A DNA stretch of 64,000 bases from Nissolia schottii. Taxonomy: Eukaryota; Streptophyta; Magnoliopsida; Fabales; Fabaceae. Location of the stretch: positions 454,218 through 518,217 of the forward strand of contig QANU01028836.1 in NCBI GenBank assembly GCA_003254905.1, read 5' to 3'. This document shows positions 12,131 to 26,505 of the stretch, piece after piece. The notes beneath the pieces are model-generated. The model saw only the letters and a program-made list of their open reading frames with translations, made no database searches and was not told the origin of the DNA. Both the position numbers and the translations under genes were made by a program. Position 1 is the first letter of the stretch. Every line of letters starts with the position of its first letter.

Positions 12131-13935
12131 TTCAAGTTAATACCCTACTTTTCCTTGGACTTTACATGCTTGTCCTATTTGATCTCTGGATAAAAAATAA
12201 AGATCCGTTAAACTCTGAACTTTGTAAACGTTGGACACGTTGATCCCTCCATCCATGACACTGTTAACAAACGTTAAGATGGTGTTAACAGAGACGTTTT
12301 CTCTCTCGTCACTCTTAGTCAATCACAAAAATGAGGCCATTTGATGATGTAAAGTTTAAGGACCAACCTAACCAAAAAGATATTCAGAGACTAATTAGTC
12401 TCTCCATCCCCCACCACCTTCAACCTTCATCCCACCACCACCCACAACCCATTCCCTCCACCACCACTCATACCATATTCTCACTATCACCCCCTCACAC
12501 TTTCACCTATCCCACTTCACCACCACCACCCCATTTACACTGCCATCATCACCACACACACCCCACTAGTAGGACCGTCAAAATAATCTCGACCCACGAA
12601 CCAGGTTAAAGGAACAGGCTTTACATGCAAAAAATAAGCCCGTGAAAATTTGAAAAAAAATGGTTTGACCCGTTTAGGCCCACTGGCTAAACGGGGCCAG
12701 CTCAGCAGGTTCACGGGCTAGCCGGTGAGCCCGTGAATTTTTTTTTTATATATAAAAAATACCAAAATTTTAAACGTTTCATTTAGGACTCTAAATTTTA
12801 TTTTGGAGTTTAAGAGTTTAGAGTTTAACTATTTGGACTTATAATTGAGCATGTTTAACTATTTGTTATGTTTAACTACTTAACTATAGTTATATTGTTA
12901 TACAACTGAAGTGTTATGACATAGATATTGATAAATTTTGCATTCTATTCCTTCAATGAGTACCTACACCCTACAAGTTGATATATACTTTCAAACCTTG
13001 TTTATTATTGATTAATCTACGAGAAAGAGTTCCAATTGTGTTTTTGATCAATAACATAACAATACTCACATCAATGTTATATGTTGTCATTTAATTAATG
13101 AAAGTTGTATTAATTCATGAATCGATTCCAAATAACATTTGATATCTTTCAAGCAAGATAGTTGAAAGAACAAAAAAGATAATATAATCTCGCAATCAAC
13201 CATTTAAACTATTTCTTTCTGATTAATTAATAGATAGACGATAGAAAATAGTTAAAAATGACCACACATATTTATTCACAACTTTGTATTTAAATAATAA
13301 AAATAGACCAAAATTTTAATTTTTTTTTTAAAAAATAAACGGGCTAGCGGGTTGGTCTGTTTAGGCTCGCGGACCCACTATAAACGAGCCAGATCCTAAA
13401 AATAGGCATAATTTTGGCCCGGCCCGTTTGATACCCCTACCCACCCGCCATTACCAACACCCAGCCAACTCTAACGGCCCCACCACCAACATCACATCTC
13501 TTCTTCCTCCCACAACCCAAACACCATCCTAATGCCAATCCCAAAATTAACAATGAAGTGAAATTTTACTTTGGAAAAAAAACCTTAATCACTTTGGGAA
13601 TGGGGTGTGGGTGGTGGTGATGGGCTGAAGGTAGAGTTGGTGGTGGTGGAGTGTAGGGGCTAATTAGTCCCTTGACTTTTATTTGGCCAAATTGGCCTAT
13701 GGATTTTATACTATCAAAACGACTTTGTTTTAGGACTGACTAGGAGTAAGGAGAGAGAAAATGTCTCTATTAACACCAGGTCAACGTCCATTAACATTAT
13801 CATGGATGAAAGGACCAATGTGTCCAACCAACGTTTGTAAAGTTTAGGGACTAATGAGTCTTTATTTTTTGTTCAGGGACCAAGTATGACAAGCGTGTAA
13901 AGTCTTGAGACTAAGTAGGTTTTTAACTCTAAAAT
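12131..13935. mobile_element. Long inverted-repeat (foldback/Mutator-like) element
   Basis: The first ~300 bp (from about 12131) match the reverse complement of the last ~300 bp (to about 13935): shared blocks include GACTTTACA.GCTTGTC, AAACGTTGGACAC, CATCCATGA and GTGTTAACAGAGAC/GTGTTAATAGAGAC. Inside the arms are CACCAC-rich stretches. A hAT-like element is nested at 12570-13439. I could not find matching 9-bp flanks, so the family assignment is by resemblance to the other inverted-repeat elements in the window. A 92-codon frame at 12331 only reflects the C-rich repeat. Confidence 0.75.
12570..13439. mobile_element. hAT-like element nested in the inverted-repeat element
   Basis: 870 bp, beginning TAGGACCGTCAAA and ending TTTGATACCCCTA, near-perfect inverted ends. 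Flanks CCCACTAG (12562-12569) and CCCACCCG (13440-13447) agree at six of eight positions. GGCCCGTTTAGGC-type motifs occur near both ends in opposite orientation. No transposase frame is visible. Its position inside the larger element means it inserted later. Confidence 0.75.
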
Positions 13936-14531
13936 ACTGTGTTGACTTATTTCATTTATCATTCGATGAGATTTCATTGAGATGAAAGTCTCGTTAGAAT
14001 TTCATTCAATAATAAATATGGTGCGAGTCGATATGATATTTCATACATTTATACAAACGAATACACATAATGTAACTTTTGTAAAAAAAAGAAAAAGAAA
14101 AAGAAAAGGAATCCCTGTGTTTTGATTTCTCTTTGATATGACCGTACTGCTTTAATTTTTTGTCCAACCGTAACAGTGAGATTTGAGAATATGTGGGTGA
14201 GATTTCATTTTGCATGCTTGATTACTTCTTAATTTGTTATCGTAAATAATTAATATATAGGCCGAGAGAAGATGCCTGCTGAATAGACAAAGGGAAGTGT
14301 CAATTATTGTGAAATATGGATAAACATTGCCTTGAAAATATTGAATAGAAAATGTTTGGTGTGGACATATGCCTGAAAAAAGAATCATGCCCATGTAGTC
14401 CAAGTTCAACAGTACCAAAATCAACGACAATAAATACCTTACAATATCCCTTCATATCAAAACCAAATTAAAAAAAAGAAGCCAAAGATTCACAATCCAC
14501 CTGACATAGAGAAGCATAGTACTGTGCCAAG
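13936..14531. promoter_or_regulatory. Upstream region of the subtilase gene
   Basis: About 600 bp between the inverted-repeat element and the subtilase ATG. It must contain the promoter and 5' leader, but no strong TATA box at a convincing distance is evident; the 5' leader just before the ATG is A-rich. An AG-rich tract lies at about 14086-14110. Confidence 0.35.
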
Positions 14532-17500
14532 ATGAAGAAGACACTGATTTTCAATTGCAAGTTCCTTCATATTGTTGTCCTGCTGCTGATTCTTTGTGCC
14601 AAACACAGCATAGCTAATGATCAAGCCAAAAGGACTTACATAGTTCACATGGACAAGTCCAACATGCCAGAAACTTTCAGCGATCACCTGAATTGGTATG
14701 ACTCATCACTGAGATCAGTGTCAAGCTCAGCACAAATGCTATACACATACAAACATGTGGCTCATGGATTCTCCACAAGGCTGACCCCACAAGAGGCCGA
14801 AGAACTCTCAAATCAACCAGGAATCCTCTATGTGATGCCTGAGGTTAGATATGAGCTTCACACCACGAGGACGCCCATGTTTCTTGGATTGGAAGAAACA
14901 AGCGCCTTTTTGACCGCTTCCCCCGAGCAACAAAGCCAGGTGGTTATCGGCGTCCTCGACACCGGCGTGTGGCCGGAGCTGAAGAGCTTGGATGACACGG
15001 GGTTCGGCCCGGTGCCGAGCAGCTGGAGAGGGGAGTGTCAAGCGGGGAACAACATGAACTCCTCCAATTGCAACAGGAAACTTGTTGGTGCACGGTTTTT
15101 CGGCAACGGGTATCAAGCTATCATGCACAAATGCTCATATTTATAAATGACTAATTCTTAATTTTTTAATTGAAAGACAAGATTTTTTGTTCTATTAGTT
15201 ATCCTGTTTATTCCCTCATTTTGAACTGAAACATCGTGATTAAGATTATTATAAACACTCATTATTGCCATAGCTGCCCTGCTTAAATTAAAGGGCATGA
15301 TAGTTATATGCACGCACAAAAATGCTTTAGTCCATGTTTCCTAATTCTCATAGTTGCCCTGCATAAAAAAATGTGCTAAAGTGCAAAGGGGCATTAGAAA
15401 AAGGCTGCTAATGACAGTAACTGCCAACCTAAATTTTAATTTACTATATTCATGTTTTATATATTCATAAAAAATCGGAGTGAAAGAAGCAACTATTTTT
15501 GCTTAACATAGTTAGTGTATAATAACTAAACTCATTTATAAAATTGTTAAATTTACATATCATATCGCATTCAATAGTCTCTCGCGCAACATAGGTATGA
15601 AGCAGCCATGGGGCCAATTGATGAGAAGACAGAATCAAGGTCAGCGAGGGACGATGACGGCCACGGAAGCCACACCTTGACAACGGCAGCGGGGTCTGCC
15701 GTTGGAGGGGCGAGCCTCTTCGGATTGGCCTCCGGGACGGCGAGAGGAATGGCCCCACATGCCAGGGTGGCCGCTTACAAGGTGTGCTGGCTGGGCGGGT
15801 GCTTCTCCAGTGACATAGCCGCCGGAATCGACAAGGCTATAGAAGATGGTGTCAATATATTGTCCATGTCTATTGGGGGAAGTTCGTTGGACTATTATAG
15901 GGACATCATTGCAATTGGTGCCTTCACAGCCATGGCCCATGGAATTTTGGTATGATTAATGCTATGTGACAAATAAAATTAATAGACAACCACATTTACA
16001 AAGGGGTAGGATCCATCATAGTTGTTTATTTTAATTGTCATTTTATCATTTTTCTTCAATTTTTGTTGGCATGTTGGATTTGTATAGTAATTCACTCTGC
16101 CTTTAGTCCTTTGTCACAATCAACAAAACCATACATCACAACTTTTTCTTTTCACCTTTGGAAATTTGCTTTTGTATCAAGACTGATGGTACATAGAATT
16201 CTCCATTCCATGCTTCCAAACATTCATTAGCCACATCCTCAAAAGAAAAAAAAAAAAAAAAAGAGACATTAATTAGCCACATTCATGCTTTAGTCATTCT
16301 AATAAACTTAGTAGCAAGTCATAATTTATGGGGCAAATAGGACACAGGACAAATGGGACCTTTTGCGAAAATATTTTATACTTTATTACTACTAAACCCC
16401 ATTTGATTTTCTTGCCACGTTACCCGTACCAACATTTTACTTTGTCTTCTTTTACAATTTATCTTTTTGTTAATTTTAGTGACATCGAGCAAGAGGCTAA
16501 CATTTCGGTCTTGTTCTGATTCACACCTTATAGAGCCATTTAGTGACTTGTATCTGACTCACACACATGCACTTGTCCAATAGGTATCCACTTCAGCAGG
16601 AAATGGAGGGCCAAGTCCAGGAACCTTATCCAATGTAGCACCATGGATAACCACAGTGGGAGCTGGAACCATAGACAGGGACTTCCCTGCCTATGTCACC
16701 CTTGGAGATGGGAGCAAACACAAAGGTGCATCACTCTACAGTGGCAAGCCCTTATCTGATTCTCCACTGCCACTTGTCTATGCTGGCAATGCAAGCAACT
16801 CATCTGCAGGGTATCTATGCATCCAAGATAGTTTAGTTCCCTCTAAAGTTGAAGGCAAAATTGTGGTATGTGAAAGAGGAGGAACTCCGAGGGTTGAAAA
16901 GGGCCTAGTGGTAAAAAAGGCTGGAGGACTTGGAATGATTTTGGCAAATAGTGACGAATTTGGGGAAGAGCTTGTTGCTGACCCTCATATCCTCCCTGCA
17001 GCATCATTAGGCCAAAGATCCAGTGAAGAAATAAGGAAGTATGTTTCTTCTTCTCCCAATCCAACGGCTACAATTTCATTTGGTGGGACTCAGTTACGAG
17101 TTCAACCCTCCCCAGTGGTTGCAGCTTTCAGCTCTAGAGGGCCAAATGTTCTCACACCAAAGATACTCAAACCAGATTTGATAGCTCCTGGGGTTAACAT
17201 CTTAGCTGGCTGGACTGGAGCAGTTGGACCAACTGGCTTGTCTGTTGATACAAGGCATGTGAGCTTCAACATCATTTCAGGTATTTGAATTCATTTTGAC
17301 AATATAATTTATATCAGTTTCGATTAAATCAATTATTATTATTATTATTATTTTGATAAGTTTAACTATTTTGATTGAATTTGAACACCCCTAATTTTGT
17401 TTTAGGTACATCCATGTCATGTCCTCATGTGAGTGGTTTAGCTGCTATCCTTAAGGGAGCTCACCCTGAGTGGAGCCCTACTGCCATAAGATCTGCCCTC

Positions 17501-18088
17501 ATGACCACATCCTATAGAGCCTACAAAAATGGGAAAATCATACAAGATGTTGCCACCGGAACACCAGCAACACCCTTTGATTTTGGTGCTGGACATGTGC
17601 TTCCAGTGGCTGCCATTGACCCTGGACTTGTCTATGATGCAACCATTGACGACTACCTTAACTTTTTCTGTGCCTTGGACTACACCTCGTCCCAAATCAA
17701 GCTTGCTACAAGGAGAGACTTTACTTGTGACTCGAGGAAGAGCTATAGAGTGGAAGACTTCAACTATCCATCTTTTGCTGTTCCTTTTGAAACATCTTCA
17801 GGCATAGGGGGTGGTTCTAATGCACCTACCACTGTCAAATACACAAGGGTTTTAACCAATGTAGGGACCCCAACAACATATAACGCTTCAGTTTCATCAC
17901 AATCTCCCTCGGTAAAGATTGTGGTTGAACCAGAAACACTTAGCTTTAGTGAACTGCATGAGAAGAAGAGCTACACAGTGACATTTACCTCTACTTCATT
18001 GCCTTCTGGGACGACCAGCTTTGCCTATCTAGAATGGACTGATGGAAACCATAGGGTTGTTAGTCCAATTGCATTTAGTTGGACATGA
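14532..18088 (+). CDS. SBT1.7: Subtilisin-like serine protease, SBT1.7/ARA12 type
   Basis: Secreted plant subtilase (peptidase S8), expected to act in the cell wall. Four exons join in frame: 14532-15109, 15595-15949, 16584-17280, 17406-18088, giving 770 aa, close to the family's ~750-770. Residues 1-29 are a signal peptide (hydrophobic [13 protein letters not shown]). An I9 propeptide follows (YIVHMDKS to about 110), with processing expected before [10 protein letters not shown]. The triad is Asp143 (VLDTGVWPE), His216 (DDDGHGSHT) and Ser546 ([11 protein letters not shown]), with oxyanion Asn318 (SAGNGGPS). A PA domain lies in exon 3 and an Fn3-like domain at the C terminus, ending VSPIAFSWT. 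Similarity to ARA12/SBT1.7, which releases seed mucilage in Arabidopsis, is strong along the whole length, but the exact orthologue is inferred. The His motif has Ser where most members have Thr. Arabidopsis SBT1.7 is intronless; this gene has three introns. A broken first-exon copy lies at 62744. Confidence 0.93.
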
Positions 18089-18614
18089 TGACTATGCTTT
18101 TTGAAGGTCCTAACACCTTTGATTCGGTCTAATGATCAAAAGGCTCACATAAGTATCACTCTAGTAATGCTCAGTTGTTGGCCCAGCAAGGACGCCCGGC
18201 TGAGCATGTTATTATGTATCACTTTGTTGTCTCTATTCGATTGGGTAAAGTTTGGGTGCAAGAACGCTAAAGGTGAGTTTGGTACCAGGGTAAAATTGGA
18301 GGCAAAAATTTCATGGATTTGATGTATGAATAAAATTATATGCTAACATAATCTTTGATATTTTCACCTCCCTTTTTATCATATACCAAACTCAACCTTA
18401 GTAAGAAAAAATTGTACATAAAAAAAAAGGAGGGAAAAAGATGATGACACATCTGTATAATTATGGCTTAGAATGGTTTATCATATCCTTTTAGCTTTCC
18501 ATAGCCTTTACTTGTTCTTGGTGCCTCTCATAAACCCACACACACGACATTAAGCATGCACCAATCTGATTGATATTCAAACATCAGGAACCTTTTGTCC
18601 ACATTGCATTATTG
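18089..18614. other. 3' flank of the subtilase gene
   Basis: Probable 3' UTR followed by AT-rich spacer. AATAAA-like signals occur (for example GAATAAAATT near 18327). No further gene. Confidence 0.4.
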
Positions 18615-18826
18615 TTTGGTTAAAGAGCGAGGGAGAGTCCAAAATCGGAGAAAATTTATGCAAACGGATTAAGGAGACACAAAAGTAGGTTAGACATTAC
18701 ATCTTAATCTAAAATTTTTAGGCAGTGGGTTTATGTATCTTCCCAAATATATAGTCTTCACTTAACCCAAATTTCATCAATGTAAGACTTTTAACATTTC
18801 CACTTGGAACACAACAATCTTACCCC
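18615..18826. repeat. Direct repeat, left copy
   Basis: About 210 bp (GGGAGAGTCCAAAA to ACACAACAATCTTA) repeated with roughly 75-80% visible identity at 18954-19164. Shared blocks include CACAAAAGT.GGTTAGAC and TTCACTTAA.CCAAATTT. It resembles part of an LTR or other dispersed repeat, but no TG..CA ends are clear. Confidence 0.6.
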
Positions 18827-18953
18827 TCAAGTGTGAGACCCATCATTGGTACGCTCCCCTCTCAACAGAAGCTTGCCAACCACCAAACACAACTACAAAC
18901 ATCATGAGAAAATTTCAAGTCGGATTTAAACTATCGACTCTAATATCACTTGT

Positions 18954-19164
18954 TGGACTTAAAGCGGTGAGAGGGAGTCCAAAACCATAGGAGATTTATA
19001 CAAACAGGCTAAGTGAGGCACAAAAGTGGGTTAGACGCCACATTTTGACCTAAAACCTTAAGATAATGAGTTTATGAGTCTTTCCAAATATATACTTTTC
19101 ACTTAATCCAAATTTTATCAATGCAAAACTTTAACATTTATACTTGAAACACAACGATTATTGC
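18954..19164. repeat. Direct repeat, right copy
   Basis: Second copy of the 18615-18826 sequence in the same orientation, about 340 bp downstream. Begins GGACTTAAAGCGGTGAGAGG and ends near GAAACACAACGATTA. Non-coding. Confidence 0.6.
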
Positions 19165-19543
19165 CCGCGAAACTACTTCTTACTCACAAAAAAGCATTTG
19201 GATATATATTTGCTAAAATCACCAAAAGACAGAAAAATTAACATAATTTGGTGCATTCAAAAAATTAAGGGGAAAGGAGAATAGGAGGGAGAGTCCATAT
19301 AGAACTGAGTGGATTTATTATTTTGGTTCACATCTAAATTATTAAATCTCAAAAGAAGCTTAAGAAAGGAAGAGAGATGAACTTGTTTTGACACCTTTTG
19401 AGAGTATTAACATATTTAATTAGCAAGTAAAAACACGAGAAGCTTATAACTTCTGATGCAAAAATGAAACCTTATGTGAATCTAAATGTCCTAAATAGAC
19501 TTAACATGCAATGGTATTAATAGCGCGAAATAGGCATGATTCT

Positions 19544-19825
19544 CAAGTGCAAGAGATACCAAATACACAATATGAGAGAGTGAAATACCTTTCACAGAGG
19601 GCATTGAATTGAAGAATGAGTAGATTTCTCTAGGCTTTAACAATACAAGAAGTCAATGGAATTCTTAGTTTTGTCTTCATTTTACTACCCATACAGTTTT
19701 CAAAGAAAATTCCCTAACAAAATCCCATGTAAGTCCACCATATTAATGAGTTAGCATCAGACATAATGCATACACAATTTACCCGGAATCAAAATCAAAC
19801 AAATGAACGAATGAAAGGAAATGAC
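19544..19825. repeat. Dispersed segments shared with 26935-27106 and 61630-61722
   Basis: The part at 19544-19717 (CAAGTGCAAGAGATACCAAA to TTCCCTAAC) recurs in the same orientation at 26935-27106. The adjoining part, 19733-19825 (starting GTCCACCATATTAAT), recurs at 61630-61722, upstream of the subtilase pseudogene. The three locations suggest an ancestral local duplication of intergenic DNA rather than a classical transposon, since no ends are visible. Confidence 0.65.
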
Positions 19826-20169
19826 ATTTGGCATACATGGTGGGGCAGTTGGTAAAGAACAAATTGAGATCTTAAAAGGAGGTTAATTTGATTCATGTTA
19901 TCACTGCGAATGTTACTTTAATGGATGATCTAAAAATACTTCTTTATGTGCTCAAAGAACCAAGAGATATGTCATCACATTGATAGGATAACTAATATCA
20001 AACCTACTTAAACTTTCTTTTATAATGTTTTTCCTTGAAGTAAAACTATTCCTCTATAGAAAACATCTTGGATATCAATTAACCTTTTTCTATAGTACTC
20101 TATAGAAAATGAAGACAAAGTTTTTTTCTTCATCTTCGTTTTAGTTTTTGTTTTTGTCATATTTTTTTG

Positions 20170-21700
20170 TTTTGATTATTCAAAAGTTTGTGCATGTGTG
20201 TAGAAGAGTTTGTGCATGCCTATTCAAAAGTTTGAGTATGTGAACACCAGAGTTTTCTTGTTCATCCTCATTTTCATTTTCGTTTCAGTCATATTTTTGG
20301 TTCTGGTTGTTCAAAAGTTTGTGCATGTGTAAAAAAGTTTGTGTATGTTTGTTCAAAAGTTTGTGCATATGAGCACCAATTTTTTTTTCCAATTTCCTTT
20401 TCTTTTTCATTTTCGTCTTATTTTTTGTTTTTCCTCATTGAAAAGTCTGTGCATATGTTTTGGAATATTTGTGTATAATAGAGAGTGGGTTCATGCACTT
20501 CGAGTGTAAGTGGAGAGCATGACAGAGATTGCGACAATTACTTTTTGAATAAACTTACAAATTGGTCCTCACTATTGACAAAATTGATCAAATCAATCCT
20601 CAAAGTTTCAAATTGTTCAAATTCGTCCCTAATATTGGCAAACGTCAGTCAAGTTAGTCCCTAATGTTAATTCTTCATCCTATCCCACTAATGGCCACTG
20701 ACGGGGGCACGTTAAGTGCCATGTGGCATGACCACATGGATGCTTGCATGGCATGTTTTCTGTCAAATTAGTCCTTAAAGTTTTCAAAATCCGTCAATTT
20801 AGTTCCTGAAATTTTCAAAATTTGTCAATTTTGTCCATGAAGTTTTCGAAAGCCTTCAATATCATCCCTATAATATTTAAACCACATCAAATTAGTCCTT
20901 GGCCCGAATTGACCCCGTATCCCTCAAATTAAAACTCTGACTAACCTAATTAACCTCTAATCACCTAAGTAAAGACTAATTAAATAATTGATTCATACTA
21001 ATTAAAAAAGATAATTAACAAAATAATCATTCGTCACATTCGTTTCAAACATTATTTATCTATTTCTGCCATTGAGATTTATTAAATTCTCACTCTACTC
21101 CAAATTATGTGCAAAGTTGCACTTCATTCTCGTTTTTCATTACGACTGATCACTAATGATCGGTTAAGTTTTTATTTTTATTTCATGTATTTTTTGTTTT
21201 CAAAAGTTTTTGTTCTCACTTCACCCCTGTTTTCTATTGTGGATTGTTTGATATGGGACATAAATTAAAGTCCATAATAGAAAATGTTGTTTATAAAACC
21301 TAAAACCAAATAGGTAAATAATATTTGGAAAGAATGTGATGAATGACTATTTTGTTAATTGGTTATGTTAATTATGTATTTTAATTCGTATTAATTAGTT
21401 AGTTAGTCTTTAATTTGGTGATTAGCGATTAATCACGTTAGTAAGGGTTTTAATTTTGGGGATATGGGGTTAATTCCGAGAAAGAACTAATTAAATGTAA
21501 TTTGAATATCATAGGGACGGTATTAACAAATTTCAAAAACCTTAGGGACTAATTTAACAGATTTCGGAAACTTCAAGGATAAAATTGACACAAATCCGGT
21601 TTTACTTATTTTTGTATTTGAACAATTTTGTGCATGTATATTAGAAAAGTTTGTCCATGTATGTAAAAAAGTTTGTGCACACGGTTGTTGTTTCGTGTAG
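20170..21700. repeat. Foldback element inside a TTTGTGCATG-rich degenerate repeat
   Basis: About 20750-21075 and 21285-21600 are inverted copies of each other (shared blocks such as CTAATTTGATG/TTAATTAGTTC and AATGACTATTTTGTTAATT versus AATTAACAAAATAATCATT). Both sides are flanked by a degenerate motif AAAAGTTTGTGCATGTG, repeated about eight times at 20180-20480 and again at 21620-21690. The simplest reading is a foldback element that landed within this repeat, splitting it. No target-site duplication could be fixed and nothing is coding. Confidence 0.6.
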
Positions 21701-21760
21701 CGTACGTCGCTATACAGTGGTTGTACGATGGATGCAATTGCGATGTACACCTAGCATTAC

Positions 21761-22314
21761 TGGAAAAAAAATAGAGTTAGTATATTTTTAACAAAAGTTG
21801 GTACATTTAGAAAATTAAGTCATTTTGTTATTTTCCTCATTTCTCAAATGGTGGTTATTCGATGACATGTATTCTTGGTGTCCAAAAAATATTATTGTTT
21901 AAATAATGTTTATTTTGGTCTTTAAAAATGTAAGTTTAAGTCATTTTGGTCCTTAAAATTTAAAATCTCTAAAAGTGTAAATAGTAAGTCAAATTAGTTA
22001 TTTGATTTATTATCATTACAGTGTCATAACACGTATATGATATGCATGAATAGAGGGTTTAACTTTGGGAAATTTAATTGATTGATTTAATTGACCTAAA
22101 TGTAAGGGAATTGGGCAAATCTTGATTGGGATTAGGTTGATGCAATTGATTCTCAAACTAATGTATATTCATAGGGTCGCGACTGTGGTACACTAGTTAT
22201 AAGTTAGGTAAATCCCTATAAGAAATGTGACTCAATTAAGTAAATTACATTCTAATTGTATGATCATTATTAGAAACTGAACACACCAAATTAACATGGA
22301 CACACAAAGATTAC
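21761..22314. other. Intergenic, no gene seen
   Basis: AT-rich spacer before the duplicated reductase segment. Fragments of the type 'TTTTGGTC(C)TTAAAA' suggest decayed inverted-repeat elements, without definable ends. Confidence 0.35.
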
Positions 22315-22750
22315 GAATAATATTATTTTTACATCCATTTTTAGTGGACCCTCAACATTCACTAACAAAAGTATGAGGTCCAACATAAAGAAAAAAGAAG
22401 TGGGCATGCCGGACTCCCATACTACTATGTGGATGTTAGGTGTTCACTAAAATTAAATCTACAGATAACATTACTCTAGATAAAGAAATGTTATTTGTAC
22501 TTATTGATAATGGGATATCATCTCGGCTCATTATTCATCCATCATTGAATGAAATCTCAATAAAGTGTAAGTCTCATTGAAATCTCATCCAATCGTAAAT
22601 AACTAGTGACCTGACACAGTGTCTCATAAGTCATAATCAGATAATCCAAATAACATAATCCCTCTAGATATTATTCTTTTCCTAGTGTCTTATTGCCCCC
22701 TAGTACAGGGAGAAACTCTTGGTATAGGATAAAAGAGAAATCCTTGTGAC

Positions 22751-23467
22751 TAGGGGTGTACAAAATCTGGTCCAGTCCGCTAACCCGGACTGGCCTGAAG
22801 CATTCGGCCAAAAGATGATTGGGTCTATTCGGGTCTAGGGCCAGATTTGAGTCTTTAAAATTGGACCGGTCAAAATATAGGGTTGGGTTTGGGTAAAGGC
22901 AACTCCGGCCCAGCCCGGCCCATGTACATTTTATGGTGCAATATTTTCTGGATAATTTATTGTAGTTAAACCATATGTCTATTTTGGTGTGTAGAAAGTA
23001 GAAACCTAGCATATGAAGTTTGTATAATTTTCTTAGTTTATGCAGTCTAATGGGTGTAGTCATTATTTTTTTTTTTTGTGTTGTACACTTTAACTAACTA
23101 TGGAAATTTGAATGGGAATGCTAAGATTAGAAATTTTATGTCATTTTGTTGTTGTGATTGAAATTAATGGCTATTTAGTTAGGAACTATGATGCTTATTT
23201 AAATAGGAAGCAAAATGAGAAATGAAATAGTTGGTTTGCAATTTTCAACTTCATTTTTTAATAAATGTTATTTTTTATTTTTTGGTTTGAGATAGCATTG
23301 ACCCATTTAAGGCCAGGTCCAAACCCAAGTTTTAACTCGACCCAAAGATGATTGAGTCTATTCAGGTCTAGGGTCGGGTTTGGGTCTTCAAAATTGGTCC
23401 GGTCCAAATAGAAGATCGGGTTCGGGTAAAGACAAGCACGACCCAATCCAACCCATGTATACCCCTA
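22751..23467. mobile_element. hAT-like element with perfect 8-bp target-site duplication
   Basis: 717 bp, beginning TAGGGGTGTACAAA and ending GTATACCCCTA (inverted ends), flanked by identical CTTGTGAC at 22743-22750 and 23468-23475. Subterminal regions carry inverted copies of an AAAGATGATTGGGTCTATTCGG-related sequence. No transposase frame of useful length. It lies 3' of reductase copy A. Confidence 0.88.
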
Positions 23468-23590
23468 CTTGTGACCAATGAATCCAAATAACATAGCTTC
23501 TCTAGATATTATTGGTTTAGTGTTAGGAAGAAATCAACATCATCAACGAGTCTAAATAATATAACTCACAAACATAACCATCCAAATCCC

Positions 23591-25952
<2,362 letters not shown>

Positions 25953-26505
25953 TTTTAACCTTTGTTGGTTATAAGAGTAAGAGAAAATTATCAAAATTAA
26001 TTTGGTTATGCGAGTAAAGTCTTTAACCGAATGGTTTGATTTTGTACTGGGATGCTCGCTTCTTTAAATTTCAGGTTCATTCCCGTATATATAGATTTTG
26101 GGACAGAGAAGATGACACATACGTGCTTTGAAATTTAATGGTTATCATAGATGACAAGAGCCATGACATCCTTGCTTGCTAGTTCTACTAATCTTTGGCT
26201 CCCTATGAATCTATACAAAGATTTTGTCTATGTACAATGTTTTTCTCTTGGTTAGAATTACGCTATGCTACTTTAAGGAAGAATTAATTATGCATGATTT
26301 TGGCCAAGCCGGGTCACAATTGTCTTCTTGGTACTAAAGTTATCTCTTAATTGATCACATATGATAAGTCAATATATAGTATATAGTCTAGCATATTCTA
26401 GAAACACCACTTTAGTATGCTGCCAATAAGCGCTTAGCACTTCGCGTTTCTTTATCAATTCAAACGTAACATACCGAACACGTAGAGATTAATGACTGAT
26501 GGTTG
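25953..26505 (-). promoter_or_regulatory. Promoter region of reductase copy A
   Basis: Upstream sequence conserved with copy B (37790-38680), including GGTTATCATAGATGACAAG, ACAAAGATTTTGTCTATGTA and TGCCAATAAGCGCTTAGCAC. Conservation of non-coding blocks beyond the start codon either reflects recent duplication or retained control elements. No individual binding site is claimed. Confidence 0.5.

Noticed and set aside
12331-12609. 92-codon open frame rich in His, Pro, Ser and Thr
   Set aside because: It lies in the CACCAC-rich arm of an inverted-repeat element; the composition follows from the simple repeat and no family is recognisable.
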